Below the pieces are notes generated by a model. The model was not told the origin of the DNA. It made no database searches and saw only the letters and a list, made by a program, of their open reading frames with translations. A DNA stretch of 64,000 bases from Lithodes maja (lineage: Eukaryota > Arthropoda > Malacostraca > Decapoda > Lithodidae): positions 1 through 64,000 of the forward strand of contig JBAKBP010012285.1 of assembly GCA_037953745.1 (NCBI GenBank), written 5' to 3'. The translations under genes were made by a program, and so were the position numbers. How positions within the stretch are numbered: the first letter of the stretch is position 1; each line of letters begins with the position of its first letter. Positions 33,907 to 45,304 of this stretch are shown here, in pieces.

Positions 33907-34133
33907 CCCTTTCACGCATTTATGACACAGAGGTTGCCAGATTAGCAATAAGAAATAGAGTTATCTCACTCTTATAATTACCTCTCCAAAATTAGTTTTC
34001 TGCCCACAGCTAACTTAAATACAACTGCAGAGGTTGAAGTAACTAAAATAAAGGTTTCTCAATACCCCTGATGGTAACAAATGCTTTGAAGTATCCCCAA
34101 TAGGCTCAAAATCGCGTCATATGTCGGAGAGGG
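33907..34133. mobile_element. TTAA-flanked MITE
   Basis: 227 bp between TTAA at 33903-33906 and 34134-34137. Termini CCCTTTCACGCATTTATGAC and GTCATATGTCGGAGAGGG are imperfect inverted repeats. The TTAA target and CCC end suggest piggyBac-type mobilisation. Confidence 0.7.
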
Positions 34134-34157
34134 TTAAATCAACCCCAGTATTGCCCC

Positions 34158-34378
34158 TGTATGTGTGTGTATGTGTGAGTGTGTGTGTGTATGTGTGTGT
34201 ATGTATGTGAGTGTGTGTGTGAGAGAAGGAGTGTTTATGTTTGTATGTGTCTGCTCATGATTTGAAAATGGGGTATTACTAACAAATCTAAAACAAGCAT
34301 GCCTACATTGTCTCATTCAGAAATATGAATTCCAGCTTATATATATATATATATTTACGGTATATATATATATATATA

Positions 34379-34444
<66 letters not shown>
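34158..34444. repeat. TG and TA microsatellites
   Basis: A TG-rich tract at 34158-34225 and TA runs at about 34338-34444, the last one directly at the outer LTR boundary. Confidence 0.9.
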
Positions 34445-34448
<4 letters not shown>

Positions 34449-35527
34449 ACGACTGAGGTTTAAATATATCAGGGCTCTTATTCATTGGACTAGTAATGGC
34501 ATAAATGCTACAACGGAAAGCGCTAGATCCAACCTCTGATGTATATTCCCAGTGAACAAAGAACACAAATACTCTACAGAGTTCTATATTATGCAATAAT
34601 AGGTTATTAAACTCTCAATAAATGTGCGTCTACTCTAGGCTTAATGTTATGTGAAAACAGCCTATTACTACCTATAACCGAAGGTGCTTGGTTATGGTAT
34701 GCAAAGTAAGGTGGTAAGAGAAGTTACAGCTTACGTTACTTTAATCAATAAATGTCAGGCACTCCTGCATGAAAGAAAGTGCACTAAAGTCCTTCAACAC
34801 TAACAAGGAATCTTCTTAAAATGTTAGATGCTATAAAGATGCTCGTATCGGAAATGGAACCCAAAAAGGCAGGCAGCGGAACAATGCTCGTGCAGGCTAT
34901 GCACACAAAAAGGCAGAATATATAATGCCGTCGGAGCCAAGAATATCCTAAACACTACAACAATAATAATCGCCACGACAATGCAGTATTCCTATCAACA
35001 AAAAGAGCCTAAGTCGTTTGTGTCTCCATACACCAAACTAGGCTGCGAAATGCTTGTGTAATCATAAATGGGTATGCATAAAAAGAGTAATTAGGTTAAT
35101 ATACTTAATGTCTACTGTGACTGATAAAGTCTAGCTAGAGTCAATGATACGAGATACTGGTGCGCATGGCATGCAGCATAACCTAGTGCAAATCTCAAGT
35201 CTGTGCGTCAAATATTACGTTATAGGGAAGGGTAGCTCTCTTGAGAAACCTTAATACCGAAGTATTAAGTGTTCTCCTGGCGTACCTCAAAGACAAACAA
35301 CGAGCTTAGAACAGTGCAGAATGGTATAGGCAAAAAGCCCTCATTCGTGCATGCTCTACTCTCAATGGCACACAGCACAGACTAGAATTTACTCAATCAA
35401 CTCCAGTTCTCAGGTATGTCGTGCAGCTTTTTCCTAAAGCCAGCACTCATAGGAAACAATACCTTATAATATCAGACCCCTAGTCTAGCATTATCTAATC
35501 CAGCAGAACACTAATAATTATAGGAAG
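34445..35527 (-). repeat. Outer 3' LTR, first part
   Basis: Matches 52058-53139 closely. It is cut after ATAGGAAG by the inner element; the other part resumes at 43700. Confidence 0.93.
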
Positions 35528-37371
35528 TGTTACGACCGGGCACTCGGGTACACTAGGGCTCTTACACAGGACTCGAGTATGGCTCGCTGCCACAACGGAA
35601 ACACACGATCCCAACCCCAGAGTACTGCCAGCCGAACAAAAAACGCCACTACCCTCCAGAGTTCTATCTGCTATAACGGGGTATACAAGAACTCGGCACT
35701 AGCGTTTCACACAACAGACTAATAACAAGACGGGAGTTATCTAGTCTGGTCAACAATCAAACAAAGAAGAAAGTACTACAACACTAAAGAATAGTGTTGG
35801 CCGAAGCCGAAGTAATCCACCCTTGAACTAAGAACTTAAGAAGTCCTCCACCCTCTACTTCGGATCGGCACTATTACGTTACGTTAAACAATAGTCCTCG
35901 AGCATCAAGCAAGGAATCTTCTGATAAGTTAGATGCTTCTCGAATACTCATAAGAAGTAAGTATCGGATTTTGAACAGCAATTTAATGAATAACTCACTG
36001 GTAATTAAAGGCTTTAAATTGACATAAGAAGAATTATAAGAATAAGCAATAGGATATGGCAAACATTAAAAAGAAGTACTCCGACAATGCACTGGCAATA
36101 GCCTACTAAGATTGTGCTCGTGGGCCACTAATCTCTGAAGTAGCTAAGCGTGCCACACATGAAATCAATAGTGCTTAAACAATAATATACATAAGGAGAA
36201 GCTTCAATACTATGCTGTATCTGCTGGTCGAGCAAAGTCTAGCTGGGATATCTAAGGTTAAGAGACAATGGCTGAGCAAGCGGCTCGTAGCCTAGCGAGG
36301 TCCTTAAGACTGTGCGGCCAAATTACGGTAATTGACGGGATGCTCTCTTGAGAGATCCAGATCACTAGTATCTGGTTCTCTCCTGGCGATCCTCTCAAAG
36401 TCAAGCAAATGAGATAGCACAGTGTTGGGTGGCACAGGCAAAAGCCCTCACTCGCAACACAGTGCTAAACTCCCACGGTACACAGTCAGAAAGACCACCT
36501 AGGCGTTCCACGTCTCCGTTGCAATTGTACTGGTTCAACCGCAACCTAGTACTCATAGGAAATCACAACTCAGACACCCTATCCCAGTCTAGCATTGCCT
36601 AAACCAGCAGAAAACAGGAACATGAATAATCGCACACAGGGAAATACATATACGAGTGCAACAAACATCAATCAATCCTATTCTAGTTAACCCTTCCAAA
36701 AATAGGCTATCTAACAGGCACTTATCTCGTGAGAACTCAAGCGATAATACTTTGGCTGACTAAATCTGCACCAAAGGGGTCATTGGTTAAAAAGGGACGA
36801 GAAGAGAAGAAAATAGGCTGTTCAGAGAGTAGAGAAAGTTCACATCAGTCGGAAGAATATCGATAGTTGCAAGGGATATGAGAGGTCGCTTTGCCTGATG
36901 AGTTCTGAAGCATGGTGGCAAAAACCTCTCTTTTTATACTCGGCCCTCTAGCGGCATATCTCAAACTACTTAAGGACCGCCCACTGGCAATCATGACGTC
37001 ATATACTCTCTCAATCTGGGATCGACAAAGAACTTCCCACGCGCTGAAAGGGAGGAAGGGAGGAAGGAGGAGGGAATTAGGCCTACCGGCCCGCGTGGCG
37101 TACTCACTGATCCCCGTTACGTAACTCTCTCTCTCATCATTGTATATAAGTCCCACACACAATACTTATATCTAATGATATAAAATAGAACTCGTTGACT
37201 TAGAAGAAAACAAAATACATAATGATAATACTTATAGTACAATGGTTCACATAAACTGAGTTAGGAAACTCTACACAGACTACAGCCAAAGTTCCTGCCC
37301 TGACGATCCTAGCGAGAGTGGGGCCTGACTGGGCGTTCTGTACAGCATGCTCATACTCGACATGCGTCACA
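35528..37371 (-). repeat. Inner 3' LTR
   Basis: 1844 bp, the same length as its partner. The one difference I noticed between the two is T at 37243 against C at 43567. Confidence 0.95.
36905..37001 (-). promoter_or_regulatory. Inner LTR promoter: CRE palindrome and TATA box
   Basis: On the minus strand, TGACGTCA (36994-37001) lies about 55 bp upstream of TATAAAAA (36931-36938), with a likely start near 36905 at TTCAGA. The same arrangement is at 43318-43325 and 43255-43262 in the 5' LTR, which would drive transcription. Confidence 0.6.
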
Positions 37372-37387
37372 CCTCCCCCAAGATTTT
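37372..37387 (-). other. Inner polypurine tract
   Basis: On the minus strand AAAATCTTGGGGGAGG directly precedes the 3' LTR. Confidence 0.8.
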
Positions 37388-37858
37388 ACTTGCTCAACCC
37401 TGAGCTAAAATCTGATATACAGAACCCCATCAAACCCCTCACACCCAGCGACCGCATGGCACTAAAACAACGCTGAGTTTATCACTAAAACACATCTTAT
37501 ATAAAAAAAAAAATTCACATTTCATAACTCCTCCCAACAATAGTAAAAGACATAATATCATGCTCCCAGAGCGAGCTTACAGCAGCTCAGCCGTTTGATA
37601 GTTCGTGGACTACTCAAACCTTATAGGCTATGACAAACTTATACAATTATCTTCATCAAAAAGAAAGAGTTTTTATATGATTTTTATATTTTAATATGTT
37701 TTTTCCCGGCTGCACTATAAGGGCAGCCTATTTTCTTCTATACCAAACGCTCAACTCCTGCTTTACGACCCAATACGCTTGGGCTACAACCGCGAGCCAA
37801 CAAGCACCAAGCGCAAAATACTACTCAAACCAAAGCAGGAGGCTACCCGTGTGTCAAT
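37388..37858 (-). other. Inner element 3' non-coding region
   Basis: Between the pol stop and the polypurine tract; homologous in part to 48520-48816 of the outer element (AGAGCGAGCTT, GGCTGCACTAT). No coding signal. Confidence 0.7.
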
Positions 37859-39379
37859 TTACCCAGGATCATATACCCCTGAACGACCACATGCAACCTC
37901 GTTGTCACAACCGGCAATATGGCTTATGTCCAGGTTATATACCAATAACCTTAGTGACCAACTGGTCAGCCTCATATTCCGATTGTGAAACTGGTCCAAG
38001 ATCTCGAGAGGGTAATGATCTGGGTAAACTACACCGACCGGACCATAGGCTGGAACATAGATCTCGAAATGCCCCAGCGCATCATTGTCCTTTTCACTTT
38101 CATTCATCAGGCTCTGACACGTTACTGGTGCATTCTTAAGTCCGTCAGGCACAACATTGCACTGGTAGGTACTCCCGTCCACAACAAAACCACATACCTC
38201 TTTAGCACGCTCGGACAAAGTTACAAGCAACGACCACTCACGACATTCCTTATCCCTCAGATCCTTCGTCCACACGTAATCCAGCTCTGCTTGCACCATA
38301 GGCTGTCGAGCAGGATTTATACGGCAGGGAATTAAACTGAGCCTTGCACTATCTCCAGCCTGCATGTCGGATTCTACCCCGTACCTCAGGCCTGGAGAAG
38401 CAACAAACATGCGAAAGTACTGCCATAGCCTAGTAAATAACTGCCTTGCACTGTCTCCACGAACAACATGCCTTGTGCCCTCCCACAACCCAGCCGAGAC
38501 CGCAGCTTCTAACCTGTAGTCTCCCTCCTTCTCCACCTTCGTCCCTAGAACAGCCAGGTCATGAGAGGGACAATCAGTACCACCCGTGCAGTCACTCCCA
38601 CAGTTCATTATTGCTAAGGCTTCCCCGCCGATACCGTACATGCGCATCCCCGCATTCCTTGTGACGACATCTGCCTGCGCAGCATCACCGCTTTCAGCGA
38701 CATGGCCAGATACAGTCGGTCTATGGTAGGGCTGTTGCATTAGACTAGAGCAGCATTGGGAGGCTATGCGACGACCGGGCACTGCGATACCACAGCCGAC
38801 CTTACCAATCTGCTCAATGTCCTCCTTTTGACCACCACCCTTGGCAGCCATGGGTCGACCCTGACCTGGCAACCATGCCAAGGCCTCGTCGCCCACCTTA
38901 AACCACCGAAACAACGAGGCTAACGGTCTTTTAACAGTCACATGACCTGCCTGCGGAACATCTCGCACCGCCCGAGTTGTGAGACTCAGGGGCTCGGCAC
39001 GACCAGTGGGGTATGAACCGAGCTGGTGCTGGAGTGCTGCACACTGCTGCTCAGGCAGGTGCTCTAGCGCTTCCACAGCCACCAGACTCGTGTCCCCCGC
39101 CCACGGCTCCGCCGAGACATAACAATCCCTACTCTCCTCCACCTGTGCCCTACTGCCCCCCTCTCCTTCTCCACCTTGGCCGCGGCAGACCAACGCAGGG
39201 ACAGTAGGCTGCTCAGGTGGTTGCCTCACAAACTCCTCCAACAGGTTCACATGACATGCTTCCCCGTCCTCGTGTTTAATCTCGACAGCACCATTACCAC
39301 ACTTCTGAACTTCCGGATCCTCCAACTGCAGTTTACAAATATCTGAGGGAACCAACCTGTCTAGATGCTTCCGAAGCAA
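37859..39379 (-). pseudogene. pol: Collapsed pol of the inner element
   Basis: An open frame of 506 residues made of pol remnants. Residues 1-60 resemble an integrase C-terminal tail (KHEDGEACHVNLLEEF). Then a GGEGEG linker leads to a LPEQQCAALQHQLGSYP segment typical of the stretch before RT, a long unrecognised middle, a scrap of RT (FVVDGSTYQCNVVPDGLKNA, about 404-425), and RNase H from about 438 (HFEIYVPAYG, VVYPDHYPLEIL, NLDISHIAGCDNEVA). The YADD-type catalytic block and the integrase core are absent. The order, integrase before RT, is unlike ordinary Gypsy. It remains open although it cannot encode a working polymerase. Confidence 0.8.
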
Positions 39380-39403
39380 CCCAAATCCTTCCCCAATATC
39401 AAA

Positions 39404-41650
39404 CTAAGCAATCCTTTTTTCTCTCCGTGTGCAACGTTGCTGCCTCGGAGTCTCTTCCGGCCCTACCTCCTCACTAGCTGTGACAGGTCCTGGGGCCTCT
39501 CCAGACTCCAACATAGGTGCCAATACTAAATCACCCAGGAGAGCCGCCGAGTCAAAACTCTTAAAACCAACTCCAGCTTTAGCCTCCTCCTGTTGATCGT
39601 TCCTCTGCTGGTCTGAAGACGGAGGACTAGGCTGTGACACTTTAGCTGCCCGAGCTCGGGTGACAGCACACGCCATGGGTTGTGCCTGGCACCGCTCGAC
39701 ACACTCTTGTTCTCCCCCACTCACGTCGGCCGGCCTCTCGGCAACGACTAAGGGTAGAACCTCAGAAGCGGGCATTGCAAAGTCGTTGCCGAGAAGAAGG
39801 TCGACGCCCTCCACTGGCAGTTTCTCCACAATCCCAACATCCAATTCACGTGCCACACCATCCACCTCCAACTCCAACCGCACCAGCGGGTATGACCGAG
39901 TTGCATTAATACCCTGCACCACTACCACCCGAGCCGCATTTATAGGGTAGCCAGTCAAATTGTTCATCAGAGTCTGGGAAGCACCTGTATCACGCAAGAC
40001 CTCTACTCCATGCTTGCGCCCCGCCCACATCACGCAACCCCGTCCTCTATGGTCGCAAAAAACATCCTGAGCAGGGTTCGAGCCTCCCAGGTGCTTCTGC
40101 ATTGGCTGTGCCTCAGCCTCTGACGAACTGCCCCGGGCAAACTCAGAAAACTTCGGAGACACACCAATGTTGCAGGCCAAAGACACAGCTGCTGTAGGTG
40201 GTTTGCTAGGACAGACTCTTGCAAAGTGCCCCTTTTCATGACAAAGATAACACTCCAACTCCCCTCTGGGCTTCCCTTGGTACTGGGAAGGGCCCGGCCC
40301 CTTCTTAAATGGGACGGTGTTAGTCTTGTGGTCAGTCTTGGTATCATAGCTCTTGTACTTGTTTGCATAATGTATATCACTAACTCGGGGGGGTGGGGTG
40401 TCACGCCCCTTGTTACCTGCCTCACTACGCTGGGCAGACCCGCACCCACGAATTAATGATAGCCGGAGGTCAGCCATCTCAGCTGCCTCCTGTAGAGTTT
40501 TAGGGTTCTTTTCTTTAATAGTTAAAGTCATATCTGCACCAGTACACTTATAAAACTGCTCGAGCAGAAACAGCTCAGTCAACTGTTCGGCCGTCTCAGC
40601 TTTCTCAGAACGTGTCCAGTTAGCAAGTGCATCTTTTAAGTCCCGGGCATGTTCAAGAAAGGTCGCCTCCCTAGTCTTCGTAACACCCCGAAACTTCAAT
40701 CGATATGTTTCTGGTTGCAACTCGTATGCCCGTAGGACAGCTCTCTTCAATTCTGGGTAGTCAATGCAAGACTCTAAAGGCAGTGCATCATAAGCCTTCA
40801 GACCCTTACCCATAAGTCTTGAGGAGACCAGAGCTGCCCACTTCTCTTCAGGCCAATTATGCTCCCTACACTTCTTCTCAAAACGATTAAAAAATTCTGT
40901 GACTTCAGTTTCACTAAATGCCGGCACCAACTTGACTAAGTGGGACAAGGACTGTTCTCTTACTTGGCCCTCACGGCCCATCCGAATCCCTGTCGACTCT
41001 GCACGAGTCTTATCTAAATCTATTTGAGCACAATATTTCTCTGAGTCGTACCTAAGCTCAGCCTCGTGCCTCCTAGTCTCATCCTCCTGCCTCCTAACCT
41101 CAATCTCATGCTTCCTAGTCTCAGCCTCAATCTCATACTTCCTAGACTCAATTTTAGCAAGCTCAAGTCTAAATATCATCTCAGGAGACAGGCCGGAAGA
41201 GGGAGCTGCCACTACTGAAGGAGGGGGGGCAAGAACTGGGGAACCACCATACGCACCGCCCGAGGGCACTCCAATCTTCCAATGCTCATCCCTCTGTGGG
41301 AGAGTGCTAACCTCCGGCAACTGAGTGGACGGCACTGTGGGAGTCGAGTGAGAGGGGATCTGGGGAGGAACCCCCCCAAACGCCCTCTCCTCCGAAACCC
41401 CATGTCGCCCACGCAACACCCAGGAAATCAGCTCCCCCTTGGACATCCCTCCTACATTGGATAGACCCAAAACCTTGGCTATCAGGTGCAAGCCATAAAC
41501 ATTCACCCCAGTCAGCCTCTCCTCCGTCACGTGGTACTGCTTACTCACAAAAAGTCTAGCATCCTCCTCACTAGTTACTAACGGCACCTCCTCAAATAGC
41601 ATCTCTCGCTCCTCGTCAATACTAGGGCCCGACATACTGAAGTTCACCAA
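39404..41650 (-). CDS. gag: gag-protease of the inner Gmr1-like element
   Basis: An intact frame of 748 residues, ATG at 41650. A possible SAP-like helix-extended-helix motif lies at about residues 52-79 (LHLIAKVLGLSNVGGMSKGE). A charged coiled coil spans about 158-235 with repeated KHEIE/RHEAE heptads. A SCAN-like capsid region spans about 239-400 (LVPAFSETEV, WAALVSSRLMGKGLKAYDAL, AYELQPETYRLKFR). A CCHC knuckle lies at 467-480 (CYLCHEKGHFARVC), and a retropepsin with Asp554 in RDTGASQT and a LLLGNDF block at 618-624. Gag packages the RNA and the protease would mature it. It begins about 180 bp after the primer site. SCAN-like gag is known from Gmr1-type Gypsy elements. The active-site triad is intact, so this frame may still be functional. 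Confidence 0.9.
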   Translation of the reverse strand: MVNFSMSGPSIDEEREMLFEEVPLVTSEEDARLFVSKQYHVTEERLTGVNVYGLHLIAKVLGLSNVGGMSKGELISWVLRGRHGVSEERAFGGVPPQIPSHSTPTVPSTQLPEVSTLPQRDEHWKIGVPSGGAYGGSPVLAPPPSVVAAPSSGLSPEMIFRLELAKIESRKYEIEAETRKHEIEVRRQEDETRRHEAELRYDSEKYCAQIDLDKTRAESTGIRMGREGQVREQSLSHLVKLVPAFSETEVTEFFNRFEKKCREHNWPEEKWAALVSSRLMGKGLKAYDALPLESCIDYPELKRAVLRAYELQPETYRLKFRGVTKTREATFLEHARDLKDALANWTRSEKAETAEQLTELFLLEQFYKCTGADMTLTIKEKNPKTLQEAAEMADLRLSLIRGCGSAQRSEAGNKGRDTPPPRVSDIHYANKYKSYDTKTDHKTNTVPFKKGPGPSQYQGKPRGELECYLCHEKGHFARVCPSKPPTAAVSLACNIGVSPKFSEFARGSSSEAEAQPMQKHLGGSNPAQDVFCDHRGRGCVMWAGRKHGVEVLRDTGASQTLMNNLTGYPINAARVVVVQGINATRSYPLVRLELEVDGVARELDVGIVEKLPVEGVDLLLGNDFAMPASEVLPLVVAERPADVSGGEQECVERCQAQPMACAVTRARAAKVSQPSPPSSDQQRNDQQEEAKAGVGFKSFDSAALLGDLVLAPMLESGEAPGPVTASEEVGPEETPRQQRCTRREKRIA

Positions 41651-41831
41651 AAATTTCTCGAGACAAAAGTGTTAAACTCCCTTATGCAAGCACTAATTAC
41701 TAAATTAACTGGAGTCTCTTAAATGCTCTCCTAATTGCCTTACAAAAAAAAAAATATTCTTCAATATGTACGCTAAAGTACGAACAAACAAATGTTGTAC
41801 AACTCTGCAAAAAATTATACTGTTCACAAAA

Positions 41832-41849
41832 TCCTAAGCAAGGTCGCCA
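41832..41849 (-). other. Inner primer-binding site
   Basis: On the minus strand TGGCGACCTTGCTTAGGA starts two bases after the 5' LTR. The TGGCGACC start is common in Gypsy elements; the tRNA is not assigned. Confidence 0.65.
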
Positions 41850-41851
41850 TT

Positions 41852-43695
41852 TGTTACGACCGGGCACTCGGGTACACTAGGGCTCTTACACAGGACTCGA
41901 GTATGGCTCGCTGCCACAACGGAAACACACGATCCCAACCCCAGAGTACTGCCAGCCGAACAAAAAACGCCACTACCCTCCAGAGTTCTATCTGCTATAA
42001 CGGGGTATACAAGAACTCGGCACTAGCGTTTCACACAACAGACTAATAACAAGACGGGAGTTATCTAGTCTGGTCAACAATCAAACAAAGAAGAAAGTAC
42101 TACAACACTAAAGAATAGTGTTGGCCGAAGCCGAAGTAATCCACCCTTGAACTAAGAACTTAAGAAGTCCTCCACCCTCTACTTCGGATCGGCACTATTA
42201 CGTTACGTTAAACAATAGTCCTCGAGCATCAAGCAAGGAATCTTCTGATAAGTTAGATGCTTCTCGAATACTCATAAGAAGTAAGTATCGGATTTTGAAC
42301 AGCAATTTAATGAATAACTCACTGGTAATTAAAGGCTTTAAATTGACATAAGAAGAATTATAAGAATAAGCAATAGGATATGGCAAACATTAAAAAGAAG
42401 TACTCCGACAATGCACTGGCAATAGCCTACTAAGATTGTGCTCGTGGGCCACTAATCTCTGAAGTAGCTAAGCGTGCCACACATGAAATCAATAGTGCTT
42501 AAACAATAATATACATAAGGAGAAGCTTCAATACTATGCTGTATCTGCTGGTCGAGCAAAGTCTAGCTGGGATATCTAAGGTTAAGAGACAATGGCTGAG
42601 CAAGCGGCTCGTAGCCTAGCGAGGTCCTTAAGACTGTGCGGCCAAATTACGGTAATTGACGGGATGCTCTCTTGAGAGATCCAGATCACTAGTATCTGGT
42701 TCTCTCCTGGCGATCCTCTCAAAGTCAAGCAAATGAGATAGCACAGTGTTGGGTGGCACAGGCAAAAGCCCTCACTCGCAACACAGTGCTAAACTCCCAC
42801 GGTACACAGTCAGAAAGACCACCTAGGCGTTCCACGTCTCCGTTGCAATTGTACTGGTTCAACCGCAACCTAGTACTCATAGGAAATCACAACTCAGACA
42901 CCCTATCCCAGTCTAGCATTGCCTAAACCAGCAGAAAACAGGAACATGAATAATCGCACACAGGGAAATACATATACGAGTGCAACAAACATCAATCAAT
43001 CCTATTCTAGTTAACCCTTCCAAAAATAGGCTATCTAACAGGCACTTATCTCGTGAGAACTCAAGCGATAATACTTTGGCTGACTAAATCTGCACCAAAG
43101 GGGTCATTGGTTAAAAAGGGACGAGAAGAGAAGAAAATAGGCTGTTCAGAGAGTAGAGAAAGTTCACATCAGTCGGAAGAATATCGATAGTTGCAAGGGA
43201 TATGAGAGGTCGCTTTGCCTGATGAGTTCTGAAGCATGGTGGCAAAAACCTCTCTTTTTATACTCGGCCCTCTAGCGGCATATCTCAAACTACTTAAGGA
43301 CCGCCCACTGGCAATCATGACGTCATATACTCTCTCAATCTGGGATCGACAAAGAACTTCCCACGCGCTGAAAGGGAGGAAGGGAGGAAGGAGGAGGGAA
43401 TTAGGCCTACCGGCCCGCGTGGCGTACTCACTGATCCCCGTTACGTAACTCTCTCTCTCATCATTGTATATAAGTCCCACACACAATACTTATATCTAAT
43501 GATATAAAATAGAACTCGTTGACTTAGAAGAAAACAAAATACATAATGATAATACTTATAGTACAACGGTTCACATAAACTGAGTTAGGAAACTCTACAC
43601 AGACTACAGCCAAAGTTCCTGCCCTGACGATCCTAGCGAGAGTGGGGCCTGACTGGGCGTTCTGTACAGCATGCTCATACTCGACATGCGTCACA
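41852..43695 (-). repeat. Inner 5' LTR
   Basis: 1844 bp; contains TATAAAAA (43255-43262) and TGACGTCA (43318-43325) on the minus strand. Partner of 35528-37371. Confidence 0.95.
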
Positions 43696-43699
43696 GAAG

Positions 43700-44423
43700 C
43701 GGTACTTAAACAATATAAATGCCAACCAATGCTTCGTGATCAACTTATCTTAACAACTAACATACATGGGTTATATCAGACCTTAACGCACAATACAACT
43801 GGCCAGCATGAAGCTGATTTTGCAGAGTTAACCAGAGGGGATATGGTATTAATAAAAGGTGGTGAAAGATATGGAAAAAGAGAGAGGTAGGCAGAGGAAA
43901 AGATTCTCAGGTGCAGGGCGGGGGACAGGTAGCAAGGGATAAGATAGATGCGTTCTAGAAACCAGATCTGAGGGAGAGAGTGGCGAGGAACCTGTATATA
44001 TACCGGGACTAGGTCGAGCCGCGTGGGAAAAAAGCGGTAACAAGTCCTCTAGCCACTAGCAAGGGAGCTAGCAGCATGGTAAGGACCTCCCTCAACCAAC
44101 CCCCACGAGGCAGCCAACCGTGACGTCATCGAGCGGGGCAAAAACACTGCGCGCCCCCCTCTCACTCTGTTCTACTCTCTCTCTCTCTCTCCCAGATCCC
44201 ATCATTACTAGTTAATGATAAAACATATACTTTACAATTAAATATATAAAGCCTTGACATGGGTGAAAACAAAGAGCCTTTCTGGACTGCCCATGACACG
44301 AGCTTTCATATGAAATAAAGCACACCCTAATACATAAACTGTAGCCACATCCACTGCCCTGGCGATCCTAGCGAGTCACTGTAGGACAAGCCATGCGGTT
44401 CTAACGGAGTGGTTAACGTCACA
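43700..44423 (-). repeat. Outer 3' LTR, second part
   Basis: Resumes after the inner element's GAAG duplication and matches 53133-53856. TGACGTCA at 44121-44128 and TATATATA at 43995-44002 on the minus strand suggest its promoter. An ORF-like stretch here is antisense noise. Confidence 0.93.
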
Positions 44424-44534
44424 CCCCCCCCAAGATTTTTCTCAGAGGCCCCAAGGCTCACAAAAATCTGATGGTTAGAACCCATGCTATATCTCTACTT
44501 CCCATCACCCAGCGGCAGTAAAATATCTGGCACA
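44424..44534 (-). other. Outer polypurine tract and start of 3' region
   Basis: On the minus strand a run of G preceded by AAAAATCTT lies directly before the LTR. The next 100 bp align with the inner element's 3' region (AAAATCTGAT, CACCCAGCG), then CR1-like sequence begins. Confidence 0.75.
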
Positions 44535-45278
44535 GTTCCTCAACAAAACATTTTACAAAATTATAACCCTCCTCAAGACAACTTCCGTGTTGTGAGGAAC
44601 AACGTTTGCCCCAAGACCAGGAAACCCATACCGATTACCGAGTGTCAAAACCGCTTCCAGATACTCGCAGACTCAGATGACGAATCAGAAAAAGAAGAAG
44701 TCCGGCTCGTGGGAGACTCGATGATACGTGGTCAGCTCACAGAGTTTTGCGCCAGAGCACCTAAGACCAGGAAGCGTTTTTGTATCCCTGGTGGTGGTGT
44801 GGACGACGTAGTTGCTGCAGTTGACGAAGTATCTAAGCTGGCCCCTGCTAATACAATGTACGTCATCCACGTTGGATCCAACGATGTACAGCAAACCCGG
44901 TCGGAAGATTTGCTTTTAAAGTACCAGCAGCTGATCAAGTCGTTTAAGGAGAAGTCATCAAGGATCATCGTCTCAGGAATCGTCCCCCGGCTTGGTGTAG
45001 AGAGCCGATTTTACAACATAGCCAGCAGCACAAATCGTTGTCTAGCAAACCTCTGCAGGAAGGAAAACGTGGGATTCGTCGACACCTGGGACAATTTCTA
45101 CTACGATGACTATTTGTTTTCAGACGATGGAGTTCATCTGAACCAGGTGGGAGCAGCACGTTTTGGGCGTCTTCTCAATGATGCGGTGAAGGATTTTCGG
45201 AGAAGAAATCGACTCAGCACAGGACAACCAGGAAGGAGGACCGAAGACAGCGAGGGCGGCAACCTGCGAAGGAATTAA
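44484..45278 (+). pseudogene. CR1-like ORF1 with SGNH esterase domain, 5' truncated
   Basis: A 264-residue frame. About the first 17 residues derive from host LTR-element sequence read in antisense; CR1-like sequence follows. An SGNH-hydrolase/esterase fold is indicated by GDSM (77-80) with the nucleophile Ser, HVGSNDV (129-135), and DGVHLN (215-220) holding the Asp-His pair. These motifs are known from ORF1 of CR1-group LINEs, where the protein joins the RNP and may bind lipid or membrane. The catalytic residues look intact but the N-terminal part of ORF1 is gone. It is followed 27 bp later by ORF2. Confidence 0.9.
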
Positions 45279-45304
45279 ATGCTAATCTGTCAAGAACCGC
45301 GAAT

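Larger units (their letters stand above)
35528..43695 (-). mobile_element. Inner Gmr1-like LTR retrotransposon, recently inserted, pol-deleted
   Basis: 8168 bp with two 1844-bp LTRs (35528-37371 and 41852-43695) starting TGTTACGACCGGG and ending GCGTCACA. The 4-bp target duplication GAAG lies at 35524-35527 and 43696-43699, and the outer right LTR shows the intact target (ATAGGAAGCGGTAC near 53128). Primer site, gag-protease, a collapsed pol and a polypurine tract lie in minus-strand order. The internal region is only about 4.5 kb, too short for full integrase plus RT. Confidence 0.95.

Noticed and set aside
34158..34316. 60-residue His/Thr-rich frame
   Set aside because: Product of a TG microsatellite.
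37696..39207. Plus-strand frames opposite the inner pol
   Set aside because: Antisense of a recognised pol remnant with no independent motif.
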